A stretch of DNA of 39,890 bases from Lentisphaerota bacterium (GTDB lineage Bacteria > Verrucomicrobiota > Lentisphaeria > Victivallales > Victivallaceae), in the NCBI GenBank assembly GCA_015061865.1, contig SUVU01000007.1:1-39890 (forward strand). The letters are read 5' to 3'. Shown here piece by piece: positions 1-8,259 of this stretch (position 1 is its first letter; every line of letters starts with the position of its first letter). The notes under the pieces are model-generated. The model did no database searches. It was not told the DNA's origin and saw only the letters and a program-made list of their open reading frames with translations. The position numbers and the translations under genes were made by a program.

Positions 1-1
1 T

Positions 2-118
2 CCGATCTCCGGATGTCTCGGCCACCAATCCATGCGTAACGGCAATATTCCGCTGGATGTTCCGGAAGTCTGCAAAGAGTGGCAGGATTACTTCAACGGC
101 GGTCAGGTTGACAGATAG
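2..118 (+). CDS. C-terminal fragment of an unidentified protein
   Basis: An open frame enters from the left window edge and stops with TAG after 38 codons. The visible tail contains GHQSMRNGNIPLDVPEV and ends in QDYFNGGQVDR. It has the same codon flavour as the neighbouring genes and is followed 86 bases later by a good rho-independent terminator on the same strand, which supports a real gene end. The fragment is too short to assign to a family with confidence. No membrane segment or known motif is visible in it. Confidence 0.6.
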   Translation, partial: PISGCLGHQSMRNGNIPLDVPEVCKEWQDYFNGGQVDR

Positions 119-204
119 TATCGCCCGGACCCTGAAAAATCGGGGCATACCTACCGGTTTCAACTGTGCTTTAACAGGATGGCGCAGTTGAGTTTACCGG
201 CATG

Positions 205-239
205 AAAAAGGAGTGCCGCTTTAGTGGCACTCCTTTTTT
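205..239 (+). terminator. Rho-independent terminator of the left-edge gene
   Basis: An A-rich arm reading AAAAAGGAGTGCC pairs with GGCACTCCTTTTTT across a short loop; the inner bases can pair further. The run of T follows on the plus strand. It lies downstream of the partial gene ending at 118 and shortly before the convergent glycosyltransferase gene. The A-run on the left arm means it could also act on the minus strand. The rest of 119-296 shows no gene. Confidence 0.85.
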
Positions 240-296
240 ATGTGCTTGGATCTGAAGCAATTACTGCATTGCCGGAGCCGCCGGAGCCGGGCGGGA

Positions 297-1421
297 TCAG
301 GATTTCCGTTTAAAAATAAATGACTTCTGGATGATGAAACTGAAAAAGAACAGTCCGGTGTCGATCAATAATTTCCAGTATGGCAGCAGGGTTCTGCTGC
401 TGTGCTGTGCCAATTCAAACGTCGTCCAGTATGAAACGGAAAAAATCGCCGTTCCCAGGGCGAGGTATTTGAGCAGAGTAGTTCCCCACGGGGTGCGTTT
501 TTCCGGAGGGACGGCAAAGACCCAGTAGCGGTTGACCGGGTAGTTCCATGCCGCCGAAATTATCCGGGCAACCGCACATGATGCCAGCAGCGGCAGTGCC
601 AGCGAGGTGTGTTCATCGAAAATTGTTCCGGCAAAACATTTGATGAGAAACATAAACACCAGCACGTCGATCAGCGCCGAGGACATGCTTGAGAGCAGAA
701 AGCGGAATAATTGCTGCATCAGGTGCAGAAATATTACCCGGTAGATCAGTGCCGCATCTTTGATCGGGTGAAAATGGGTCCCGGCATTGTTGTCCAGATA
801 GACGGTTTCAATGGTGATCTCATTGAATTTGATATTTTTATCCCACGCCCGCAGCAGCATTTCGGTCTCAAATTCAAACCGGTTGCCGGGGATCGCCAGC
901 GAGAGTTCCATCACTTCAGCGGGGATCGCCCGCAAGCCGGTCTGGGTGTCGGCGATGCTCACTCCCGCCAGCAGCCGGAAAATCCCCCGGGTCAGAGTAT
1001 TGCCGAATTTACTTTTCCACGGCACATTGTCCTGATCGAAATTCCGGCAGCCCAGATGCAGAGAATCCGGCTCCCGGGCAAAATTTTCAGCGACATTGAT
1101 AATATCATTGAGGGTGTGCTGACCGTCATCATCGGTGGTGATGCCGCCCCGCCCGCCGGGGTGACGGGAGAGATAATCCATAAATGCCGTTTTGAGGGCG
1201 GCGCCTTTGCCGCGGTTGACTCCGTGGTGCAGGATATGACAGTAACTGCGCTGCTCCAGGGCGGTAAAAATTTCCCCGCATGAAGCGTCACTGCCGTCGT
1301 CAATGATGATGATTTCGGCAAAACCGGCATCGTGCAGCTGTGAAGTTATTTCCAGCAGCCGGTGATCCGGGTTCAAGGTCGGTATGATTACCGGGATTCG
1401 GTCAAGTTTCAGCTCTGCCAC
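297..1421 (-). CDS. GT2 family glycosyltransferase fused to a GtrA-like membrane domain
   Basis: A 374-residue protein with two parts. Residues about 8-225 are a GT-A fold family 2 glycosyltransferase of the dolichol/polyprenyl-phosphate sugar synthase type: nucleotide-sugar binding DDGSD at 41-45, NRGKGAAL at 69-76, the metal-binding DDDGQH at 97-102 and DTQTGLR at 158-164. Residues about 236-374 form several hydrophobic helices typical of GtrA/DPMS-like proteins, which flip or transfer lipid-linked sugars. The likely job is making and handling a polyprenyl-phosphate-linked sugar at the inner membrane for a surface glycan. The start is GTG at 1421, with AGGAT nine bases upstream. It lies 15 bases after the ABC ATPase gene and may be co-transcribed with it. 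The sugar donor cannot be told from sequence. Confidence 0.88.
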   Translation of the reverse strand: MAELKLDRIPVIIPTLNPDHRLLEITSQLHDAGFAEIIIIDDGSDASCGEIFTALEQRSYCHILHHGVNRGKGAALKTAFMDYLSRHPGGRGGITTDDDGQHTLNDIINVAENFAREPDSLHLGCRNFDQDNVPWKSKFGNTLTRGIFRLLAGVSIADTQTGLRAIPAEVMELSLAIPGNRFEFETEMLLRAWDKNIKFNEITIETVYLDNNAGTHFHPIKDAALIYRVIFLHLMQQLFRFLLSSMSSALIDVLVFMFLIKCFAGTIFDEHTSLALPLLASCAVARIISAAWNYPVNRYWVFAVPPEKRTPWGTTLLKYLALGTAIFSVSYWTTFELAQHSSRTLLPYWKLLIDTGLFFFSFIIQKSFIFKRKS

Positions 1422-1436
1422 GATGTACTGATCCTG

Positions 1437-2183
1437 TCAGTTGCGGATGCCCGACAGAAACGCTTTGGTGCGCTCCTGCTGCGGATCGTCGATCAGGGCT
1501 TGGGCTTCGCCCTCCTCTACGATGACTCCGTCTGCCATGAATACGATCCGGTCGGCGACGGCTGCGGCGAACTCCATTTCGTGGGTGACGATGACCATGG
1601 TCATATTTTCCTCTGCCAGTTTCCGGATCACCCGGAGGACTTCTTTGGTCAGTTCCGGGTCAAGCGCCGAGGTCGGTTCGTCAAAAAAGAGGATATCCGG
1701 GTGCAGTGCCAGCGCTCTGGCAATGGCGACCCGCTGCTGCTGACCGCCGGATAATTCGCACGGATACGCCTGCGCCCGGTCGGCAAGGTTCATTTTTTCC
1801 AGCAATTGCAACGCTTCAGCGATCGCATCGGTGCGGGAAACATGGTGGACATGGATCGGGGCATCAATGATATTGTCCAGCACGGACATGTGCGGGAACA
1901 GATTGAAATTCTGAAAGACCATGCCGCATTTTCTCCGGGCGTTTTTCAGCACCGCCGGAGCCGTCGGAGTTCCGGCACAAATCACGGTGTCATCTCCGAA
2001 TTGCAACTTGCCGCTATCGGCTTTTTCCAGCATGGTGGCACAGCGCAGCAGTGTGGTTTTGCCTGAACCGGACGGGCCGATGATGGCGACGACTTCGCCC
2101 TGGGCGACATTCATGGAAATATTGAGCAGAACTGCTTTGCTGCCGAATTTTTTAGAGAGATCGGAAATCTGTAAAACTTGCAT
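1437..2183 (-). CDS. Polar amino acid ABC transporter ATP-binding protein (GlnQ/HisP family)
   Basis: A 248-residue ABC ATPase that powers the importer encoded just upstream. All motifs are intact: Walker A GPSGSGKTT at 36-44, Q-loop Q91 in MVFQNFNLFPHMSV, signature LSGGQQQR from 144, Walker B ILFFDEPTSALD with D168-E169, and the switch His in VTHEME. The pattern matches the PAAT (polar amino acid) subfamily. A GTG at 2192 overlaps the stop of the permease gene, but ATG at 2183 with GGTGAT just upstream is the better start; either way the two genes are translationally close. No solute-binding gene stands apart, because the binding domains are fused to the permease. Confidence 0.93.
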   Translation of the reverse strand: MQVLQISDLSKKFGSKAVLLNISMNVAQGEVVAIIGPSGSGKTTLLRCATMLEKADSGKLQFGDDTVICAGTPTAPAVLKNARRKCGMVFQNFNLFPHMSVLDNIIDAPIHVHHVSRTDAIAEALQLLEKMNLADRAQAYPCELSGGQQQRVAIARALALHPDILFFDEPTSALDPELTKEVLRVIRKLAEENMTMVIVTHEMEFAAAVADRIVFMADGVIVEEGEAQALIDDPQQERTKAFLSGIRN

Positions 2184-2188
2184 TTTTA

Positions 2189-4387
2189 TCACCGGTAGTA
2201 GTTCAGTTTCTTTTCGATCATCGCCATGCCGCCGGCGACGATAAAGTTGAATATGTAGTAAAATACCCCGGCAACCGCCAGCGGGAGCATGGTGGCGTGG
2301 GTGCTGGAAATATATTTGGCGATGGTAAACATTTCCAGTACCGACAGTGAAAATGCCAGCGAAGTATCTTTGACCAGCGTGATGACCTCATTGGTCATCG
2401 GCGGGACGATCCGTTTGACCACCTGCGGCAGAATGATCCGGAAAAAGGTCTGCTTTTCGCTGTAACCCAGCGCATACGCCGCTTCATACTGGCCCCGGGG
2501 GATCGAATTGATGCCCGCCCGGTAGATTTCAGCGAAATACGCCGCATAATTCAGCGCAAAACCGATGATTACTGCGGTGAAACTGTATTCAATGCCGCAG
2601 AATTCCAGATCGGACAGCTGGATATTGAACAGATAATAGGGGCAGAAAAACCACATCAGCAGCTGCAGCATCAGCGGCGTGCCGCGCATGATCGAGATGT
2701 AGACCCGGAAAATATTTCTGATCACGATATTGCCGGACATCCTGCCCAGTGCCACCAGCATCCCCAGCGGCAGAGCAAAAATCAAAGTCAGAATGAAAAT
2801 TTCCACCGAGATCAGCAGACCTTTGAGCAGGTCTTTGAGCATGATGCCCCAATTCATGGATTTTTTCACGGCATTATCGGTGGTGATCTTATTTTCGCTG
2901 TCGAAAACGAATTTGATATTGAATTCACGGTATTTGGCGGTGATCTCAGCCACGGTGCCGTCTTTCGCCATCTCGCCCAGTGTCAGCTGTACCTGATCTC
3001 TCAAAGCGGTGTTGCCGAGTTTGAAACCGATGCCGTATTTTTCCGAAATGACCGTTTCTGCAAGCATCCGGAAATCGCCTGAATTGATTTTGCTCTGTGC
3101 CACGCCGATATCCATGGCGACGGCATCGGCACCGCCGGCTTCCAGCTGCATGACAGCGTTATTGTAATCCGGGGCGACGATCAGTTTGGCGAGCGTTTTG
3201 CCGATGTCGGCACGGCTGCCGTCCTGCTGCAATGCTTTCTGTACCGGCGTATCAGTCTGTACGACGACCCGTTTGCCGGCGAGATCGGCAAGCTGTCGGA
3301 TCGGAGAATCGTTTTTGACCAGCACGACCTGCGAATTGTCCACATACGGGGCGCTCCAGGTGTATTTATCTTCTCTGCCGTTGATGGTAAAGCCGTTCCA
3401 GATGCAGTCGATCAGACCGCTGTTCAACTCGGTATCTTTGGCGTCCCAGTTGATCGGTTTGAGGACAAGTTTCCAATTATTGCGCCGGGCGACTTCGGCA
3501 GCAAGATCGAGGTCGAATCCGACATATTTGCCGTTTTCGATATAACCGTAGGGTTTGAAATTGGCGTCAAATCCGACGGTGAATTTTTTTTGCGGCTGAT
3601 TCCGGCTGTCAAGGATGAATTTGATGTTGAACTGCCGGTATTTCTCATTGATTTTCCGGACGGAGCCGTCGGCAGCCATTTCGATCAAAGTCTGCTGTAC
3701 CTGATCCCGCAGGGCGGTATTGCCGGTTTTGAAACCGATGCCGTACTTCTCGGAAATGACGATTTCGTCCAGGATCCGGTAGTTGCCGGAATCCATTTTG
3801 CTCTGTGCCACGCCGATATCCATGGCGACGGCATCGGCGCTGCCGGAATCCAGCTGCATGACGGCGTTATTGTAATCCGGGGCGACGATCAGTTTGGCGA
3901 GCGTTTTGCCGATGTCGGCACGTTTGCCGTCTTGCTGCAATGCTTTCTGTACCGGCGTATCGGTCTGCACGACGACCCGTTTGCCGGCAAGGTCGGCAAA
4001 TTTCCGGATGTCAGAATCTTTTTTGACCAGCACGACCTGCGAATTGTCCACATACGGGGCGCTCCAGGTGTATTTATCTTCCCTGCCGTTGATGGTAAAG
4101 CCGTTCCAGATGCAGTCGATCAGACCGCTTTGCAGTTCGGCATCTTTGGCATCCCAGTTGATCGGTTTGAGGACGAGTTCCCAATTATTGCGCCGGGCGA
4201 CTTCAGCGGCAAGGTCGAGGTCGAATCCGGTATATTTGCCGTTTTCCATGTAGCCGTAGGGTTTGAAATTGGCATCAAATCCGACGGTGAAAGTTTTCCG
4301 TTTGCTTGGAACGTCCTCTTTTTTGCACCCGAAAACTCCTGCCATCAGCACCGCCGCCAGCAAAATCCACAGTAATTTCCACTTCAT
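2189..4387 (-). CDS. ABC amino acid importer: two tandem substrate-binding domains fused to the permease
   Basis: A 732-residue fusion. Residues 1-20 are a hydrophobic signal followed by Cys21 (GVFGCKKED), a possible but non-ideal lipobox. Residues about 31-265 and 267-501 are two SBP_bac_3 domains, each with the ligand-binding Arg in TINGRED and the Asp in AVAMDIGVAQ. Residues about 515-732 are the HisM/GlnP-type permease with several membrane helices and the EAA loop (EAAYALGYSEKQTFFR). The architecture is like GlnP of Gram-positive GlnPQ importers. The two binding domains are nearly identical over their whole length, so the duplication is recent or kept alike by gene conversion. An ATG 12 bases upstream (4399) is possible, but AAAGG abuts it directly; from 4387 the spacing is 12. 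The substrate is probably a polar amino acid. Confidence 0.92.
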   Translation of the reverse strand: MKWKLLWILLAAVLMAGVFGCKKEDVPSKRKTFTVGFDANFKPYGYMENGKYTGFDLDLAAEVARRNNWELVLKPINWDAKDAELQSGLIDCIWNGFTINGREDKYTWSAPYVDNSQVVLVKKDSDIRKFADLAGKRVVVQTDTPVQKALQQDGKRADIGKTLAKLIVAPDYNNAVMQLDSGSADAVAMDIGVAQSKMDSGNYRILDEIVISEKYGIGFKTGNTALRDQVQQTLIEMAADGSVRKINEKYRQFNIKFILDSRNQPQKKFTVGFDANFKPYGYIENGKYVGFDLDLAAEVARRNNWKLVLKPINWDAKDTELNSGLIDCIWNGFTINGREDKYTWSAPYVDNSQVVLVKNDSPIRQLADLAGKRVVVQTDTPVQKALQQDGSRADIGKTLAKLIVAPDYNNAVMQLEAGGADAVAMDIGVAQSKINSGDFRMLAETVISEKYGIGFKLGNTALRDQVQLTLGEMAKDGTVAEITAKYREFNIKFVFDSENKITTDNAVKKSMNWGIMLKDLLKGLLISVEIFILTLIFALPLGMLVALGRMSGNIVIRNIFRVYISIMRGTPLMLQLLMWFFCPYYLFNIQLSDLEFCGIEYSFTAVIIGFALNYAAYFAEIYRAGINSIPRGQYEAAYALGYSEKQTFFRIILPQVVKRIVPPMTNEVITLVKDTSLAFSLSVLEMFTIAKYISSTHATMLPLAVAGVFYYIFNFIVAGGMAMIEKKLNYYR
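2883..4298. repeat. Tandem duplication, period 708 bp, encoding two substrate-binding domains
   Basis: Two direct copies, roughly 2883-3590 and 3591-4298, encode the two binding domains of the ABC fusion protein. Long stretches are identical at the DNA level with an exact 708-base offset; for example, the segment coding for VVVQTDTPVQKALQQDG occurs in both with few changes. The differences are concentrated near the ends of each domain. Boundaries are estimated from the protein alignment. Confidence 0.9.
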
Positions 4388-4468
4388 ATCCGGAAGCATC
4401 CTTTGATTAGATGAAATAATTATAGATGAAACTTACTTAATATGCCACTGCAAACGGTCAAATGCAAA

Positions 4469-4969
4469 TCAATAGTGCGGTTTTACCACAGATTTGATGT
4501 GTAATTCCGAGATTAGCCAGCGGTTCTCTTTTTTGACTGCCCTGCCGGAAATCTCTTTCACTTCACGGCTGCTGCCGTGGCGGCTGCTCTCCCCGGAAAT
4601 TTCGGCATTGAAACTGAATCCGGCACGATCTTGGGAAATGTGAAACTCCCGGTCGCCTGACTTTATGCTCAAACTCCGGATGTGGCGGTGCATGGCAACC
4701 AGCCAGGTGCGTAATTCAGCGTTGGTCAAACTCATATTCAGGGCAGGGGCGTCACAGCTGACCGTCAGTGTTTCGGCAAAAATCCTGTCCACGGCGGCGT
4801 ATTTCAAAACTCCGTCGTGCGGTGCAGCTGCCGGACGTTTGGAAACCAGATGCTCCGCATCGTCGAGCATGACATTCAATTTGCGGCGGTCACTGCACCA
4901 GTAAAAAATCCCGGCGGCCGCCGCCAGCAGCAGGATGATCCCTGAAATGATGAGAAATTTGCGGTTCAA
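4469..4969 (-). CDS. Small membrane-anchored protein of unknown function
   Basis: A 166-residue protein with an N-terminal hydrophobic anchor (about residues 4-24, FLIISGIILLLAAAAGIFYW), then a soluble domain of about 135 residues ending in the charged tail LHIKSVVKPHY. The soluble part has alternating polar and hydrophobic residues, suggesting a beta-rich or cystatin/NTF2-like fold, but no family was recognised. Its ATG overlaps the stop of the signal peptidase gene (ATGA overlap), so it is translationally coupled and is the last gene of the pilT-pilT-lepB operon. It probably faces the periplasm. No function is proposed. Confidence 0.75.
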   Translation of the reverse strand: MNRKFLIISGIILLLAAAAGIFYWCSDRRKLNVMLDDAEHLVSKRPAAAPHDGVLKYAAVDRIFAETLTVSCDAPALNMSLTNAELRTWLVAMHRHIRSLSIKSGDREFHISQDRAGFSFNAEISGESSRHGSSREVKEISGRAVKKENRWLISELHIKSVVKPHY

Positions 4970-5490
4970 AAGAGCAATCCTCCGATAATTCTGGAAAGGT
5001 CAACTTCACCGAAAAGGTGTTCATACGCCGGTTGCCCCCGGTTGTCGCCGACGACGAAACATTTGCCCGGGGCGACGGTGACCGGTTCGAGGTTCCAGCT
5101 GCCCCGGCAGCGGACGTAAGGCTCATCGACGGTTTCACCGTTGACGATCAGCCTGCCATCGGTAAATCCCACGGTGTCCCCCTCCAGCGCCACCAGACGT
5201 TTCAGCAGATATTTGCTGCCGACGTATTTGATAACGACCACGTCCCCGCGCTGCGGCGGATTTTTCAGGTAGCGCAGCGTGTTGCAGAAGACCAGTTTCC
5301 GGTTGCGGTAAGTCGGCAGCATACTCTCGCCGTTGATGATACACGGCCGGAAAACCGTGAAAAATACCGTTGAAACCACCAGCAATACCGCCAGTTTGAC
5401 TGCCGTGCGGAGATTCCACTCCGGGATGAGAAATTTTTTCACCCCGGAGCGTATTTTCTGCCGTAAGATTGCTGATTTGCCGGTGTTCAT
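4966..5490 (-). CDS. lepB: Signal peptidase I (S26 family)
   Basis: A 174-residue membrane serine protease that removes signal peptides from exported proteins. A single hydrophobic segment (about 32-48) precedes the active site. The catalytic Ser56 lies in GESMLPT and the general base Lys97 in KYLLKRLVA; box D is VGDTVGF-like (EGDTVGF), and box E begins GDNR as usual. After GDNR the sequence is GQPAYEHLFGEV instead of the usual S-x-DSR pattern, and the protein is compact compared with proteobacterial LepB. It follows the PilT gene by 7 bases with a poor ribosome site and overlaps the next gene by 4 bases. It acts at the inner membrane with its active site outside. Confidence 0.88.
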   Translation of the reverse strand: MNTGKSAILRQKIRSGVKKFLIPEWNLRTAVKLAVLLVVSTVFFTVFRPCIINGESMLPTYRNRKLVFCNTLRYLKNPPQRGDVVVIKYVGSKYLLKRLVALEGDTVGFTDGRLIVNGETVDEPYVRCRGSWNLEPVTVAPGKCFVVGDNRGQPAYEHLFGEVDLSRIIGGLLF

Positions 5491-5497
5491 GGCAAAA

Positions 5498-6595
5498 TCA
5501 GCGGTTGGCAGCCATGCGTTTCTTTTCCTCGGCCTCCATCAGCGGCAGGAAGCGGGCTTTGTCACTGGCTTTCATGTACGCTTCCTCGGCGGTGATATTG
5601 CCGTTGTCCAGCTGTTCCTGGATCGAATTGTCCATCGCCTGCATGCCCCGGCCCGTACCGGCATCAATGATGGTGCGGATGTTGGAGATCTGTCCTTCAC
5701 GGATCGTGTTGGGCAGACCGTCCGCCCAGAGGAGAACTTCGTGAACCGCGACCCTGCCGCCGGAAACCGTGCGGCACAGCAGCTGGGAAACGATCCCCTG
5801 CAAACATTCAGCGAGCATGGTGCGGATCTGCGCCTGCTCATCCGCCGGAAATGCGTCGATGATACGGTCGACCGTCTGCGGAGCGTTGTTGGTGTGCAAA
5901 GTGGCAAACACCAGCATCCCCATGGAAGCACAGGTCAAACCCAGCCGCATGGTTTCGTTGTCACGCATTTCACCGATCAGCACGATATCCGGGTCGGAAC
6001 GCATCGCACTGCGCAGTGCCTGCGGAAACGAGGGACTGTGGATGCCGACCTCCCGGTGGACGATGGTGGAGAGTTTGTTCTGGTGGACGAACTCGATCGG
6101 GTCTTCGATAGTGATGATGTGCTTGCTGGTGTTTTCGTTGATATGGTTGATCATCGCCGCCAGCGTGGTGGATTTACCCGAACCGGTAGGGCCGGTGACC
6201 AGCACCAGACCGGATTTATAGCCGCAGATTTCTTTCAACACCTGGGGCAGACCGAGCTGATCCAGCGTGAGAATGGTGCTGGGGATCTGGCGCAGTACGC
6301 ACGCCATGCCGTGATAATTGTAGAAAAAGTTGCAGCGGAAACGTGCCAGACCGGGGATCTCGTGGGCGAAGTCCAGGTCGTGGGTTTGCAGAAACTGGTC
6401 CCAGCGTTTGGCAGGCAGGCAGATCTCCTGCATCAGCGCCGCCATGTATTCCGGGGTGAGAATGGTGTCATCCAGCGGCTTGATATTGCCGTGGAAGCGG
6501 GCTTTGGGCGGGAAATTTATCGAGAGGTGCAGGTCGGAGCCGCCATTGGCGAGCATTTGCCGCAGATAACCATTGATGACAGGTTCGTTTTCCAT
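5498..6595 (-). CDS. pilT: PilT-like type IV pilus retraction ATPase
   Basis: A 365-residue hexameric secretion ATPase that would retract type IV pili or a related pseudopilus. Walker A GPTGSGKST is at 135-143, the Asp box around IEDPIEF at 163-169, Walker B IVLIGEMRD at 204-212 and the His box SMGMLVFATLHTNNA at about 224-238. The PilT hallmark AIRNLI is replaced by SNIRTII before the C-terminal helix. The start has AAGGAT nine bases upstream. It lies 12 bases after a second PilT-family gene in the same operon, as pilT/pilU do in proteobacteria. No PilB or PilC gene is in the window. Prepilin-like proteins encoded elsewhere in the window are possible clients. Confidence 0.92.
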   Translation of the reverse strand: MENEPVINGYLRQMLANGGSDLHLSINFPPKARFHGNIKPLDDTILTPEYMAALMQEICLPAKRWDQFLQTHDLDFAHEIPGLARFRCNFFYNYHGMACVLRQIPSTILTLDQLGLPQVLKEICGYKSGLVLVTGPTGSGKSTTLAAMINHINENTSKHIITIEDPIEFVHQNKLSTIVHREVGIHSPSFPQALRSAMRSDPDIVLIGEMRDNETMRLGLTCASMGMLVFATLHTNNAPQTVDRIIDAFPADEQAQIRTMLAECLQGIVSQLLCRTVSGGRVAVHEVLLWADGLPNTIREGQISNIRTIIDAGTGRGMQAMDNSIQEQLDNGNITAEEAYMKASDKARFLPLMEAEEKKRMAANR

Positions 6596-6607
6596 GATCG
6601 GGTATCC

Positions 6608-8008
6608 TTATTTCTTTTTAGCTTCACGTTGAGCCCAGAGCGAATTGAGCTGGGCGATGATGGTCGGGTCGTGCATTTCTGCCAGTGCCGCATCTCTGGT
6701 GATCAAACCGAGGGAGAATTTCTCCAGCAGGCACTGGTCAAACGTACACATTCCGTTTTTGTTGGATGTGACCATTGTGGATTCCAACCGGAAAGTTTTG
6801 CCTTCACTGATGATATTGGCGACCGCCATGCTGTTGAGCATGATTTCGTAAATCAAGGTCAGACCGCCGAATCCGTCTGCGACCAGCTTCTGGCAGATCA
6901 CGCCGCGCATACTGCCGGCAGTCATCGCCCGGATCTGCGGCTGCTGGGAGGGCGGAAACACATCCAGCAGACGGTTCAGGGTATTGGAGGCGTTGCCGGT
7001 GTGCAGCGTGCCGATGACAAGGTGACCGGTTTCAGAAGCGGTGATGGCGTTTTCGATCGTTTCGAGGTCGTGCATTTCACCGATGACGATAATATCGGGG
7101 TCTTCACGCAATGCCGCTTTCAAAGCGGTGCGGTAACTGGCGGTGTGTTTGCCGATCTCACGCTGGGAGACCTGACAGTTTTTGGACAGCTGCATGATTT
7201 CGATGGGGTCTTCCACGGAAATAATGTGGTCGGTGCGTTTGTCATTGATAATATTTATCATCGCCGCCAGCGTGGTGGATTTACCCGAACCGATGGGACC
7301 GGTGACCAGCACCAGACCGTTGTGGTAGTCGAGCAGACGTTTGATATAGACGACATCTTTGGGCAGGAAACCGAGTTCCTCCAGCTGGCTGACGTGGTCG
7401 GCGATCAGCCGGTAACTGCCGGAGTAACCGCTTTTCTGCTCCATCAGACAGACCCGGAAACGGTCGTTGCCGATCTCCAGTGCCAGATTGAGATCCTGCT
7501 GTTCACGCAGCTGGGTGCGCCGATCTTCCGGGAGCAATGCGAAATTGAGTCTTTCGGCATCTTGGGCGGTGAGAACATAGGAGTCAATGCGTTCCACGTT
7601 GCGCAAACGGCGCACAAACGGCGGGGAACCGGCAGAAATATGCAGGTCACTGCACCCCAAACGCCGCAAACCGGAAAGCAGCATGATCATCCGCTGTCTG
7701 ACCTCTTCATCAGAAACTGTCGCCAAATCGCTGAAACCGGGGAGGTCTTCATAACTGTTGATCGAGGATATCTGCGCCTGCGTGCAGGCATAATCGACAA
7801 GCTGCTGGATCTGTTCGACAAACTGATCCTGCTCCTCCAGCGACATCGACCCGGCAAGCGTATCTATCACCGCTTCAGCGAATTCAGCCAGATCCGGAGT
7901 CTGGTTCAGCGACATCCACAACTGCGTGGCGTCATCATCGGTCATCAGACCGTTGTCTGCCAGCGCATAGGCAAACCATTGGATTTCAAGCGAAGCATCA
8001 GGAGACAT
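6608..8008 (-). CDS. PilT/PilU-family ATPase with an extra N-terminal domain
   Basis: A 466-residue protein. Residues about 118-466 match the PilT fold: SDLHISAGSPP near 120, Walker A GPIGSGKST at 237-245 (Ile replaces the usual Thr), the Asp box in ISVEDPIEI, Walker B IIVIGEMHD (His replaces the usual Arg) and the His box with GTLHTGNA. The first 115 residues are an acidic helical domain (many D, E, Q) absent from normal PilT. It is the first gene of a four-gene operon, preceded by AAAGGTG and a near-consensus promoter. Its paralogue follows immediately, so the two may form a PilT-PilU-like pair, with this copy being the diverged accessory motor. Confidence 0.88.
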   Translation of the reverse strand: MSPDASLEIQWFAYALADNGLMTDDDATQLWMSLNQTPDLAEFAEAVIDTLAGSMSLEEQDQFVEQIQQLVDYACTQAQISSINSYEDLPGFSDLATVSDEEVRQRMIMLLSGLRRLGCSDLHISAGSPPFVRRLRNVERIDSYVLTAQDAERLNFALLPEDRRTQLREQQDLNLALEIGNDRFRVCLMEQKSGYSGSYRLIADHVSQLEELGFLPKDVVYIKRLLDYHNGLVLVTGPIGSGKSTTLAAMINIINDKRTDHIISVEDPIEIMQLSKNCQVSQREIGKHTASYRTALKAALREDPDIIVIGEMHDLETIENAITASETGHLVIGTLHTGNASNTLNRLLDVFPPSQQPQIRAMTAGSMRGVICQKLVADGFGGLTLIYEIMLNSMAVANIISEGKTFRLESTMVTSNKNGMCTFDQCLLEKFSLGLITRDAALAEMHDPTIIAQLNSLWAQREAKKK

Positions 8009-8058
8009 ATAAGCACCTTTTTGTTAAAGTTTTTGCGTAAAATCATCATTCTGCTATT

Positions 8059-8087
8059 AGTATACATCACCAACGCCCGCAAGTCAA
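8059..8087 (-). promoter_or_regulatory. Sigma-70 promoter of the pilT-pilT-lepB operon
   Basis: On the minus strand, TTGACT (complement of 8082-8087) and TATACT (complement of 8059-8064) are separated by exactly 17 bases, close to consensus. The predicted start point is about 45 bases before the ATG at 8008. It is one of the strongest promoter matches in the window. Confidence 0.75.
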
Positions 8088-8208
8088 CCCCGCTGAAACA
8101 ATAAAAAGCACAAATGTGTTATTGACCTGAACCTGGAATACCGGTAATTCCGGAGCTGTTACGCAAAGCCGGATGCTCCCCCCCGCCGTCAAGCCGCGGC
8201 AAGGCATT

Positions 8209-8242
8209 AAAAAAGCCCTGATGCGGTTCTCCGCATCAGGGC
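8209..8242 (-). terminator. Rho-independent terminator after the ROK-like gene
   Basis: On the minus strand, a perfect 12-bp stem (GCCCTGATGCGG with CCGCATCAGGGC, loop of four) is followed by a run of T. It lies 18 bases after the stop at 8260 and ends the nagB-like/ROK operon. The remaining bases up to the promoter at 8059 carry no visible gene. Confidence 0.93.
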
Positions 8243-8259
8243 GCAGATCGGATTGCCGG

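Noticed and set aside
5333-8104. A 923-codon open frame on the plus strand
   Set aside because: It runs antisense through lepB and both PilT-type genes, which have complete motifs, promoter and ribosome sites; its translation shows no domain. It is a codon-bias shadow.
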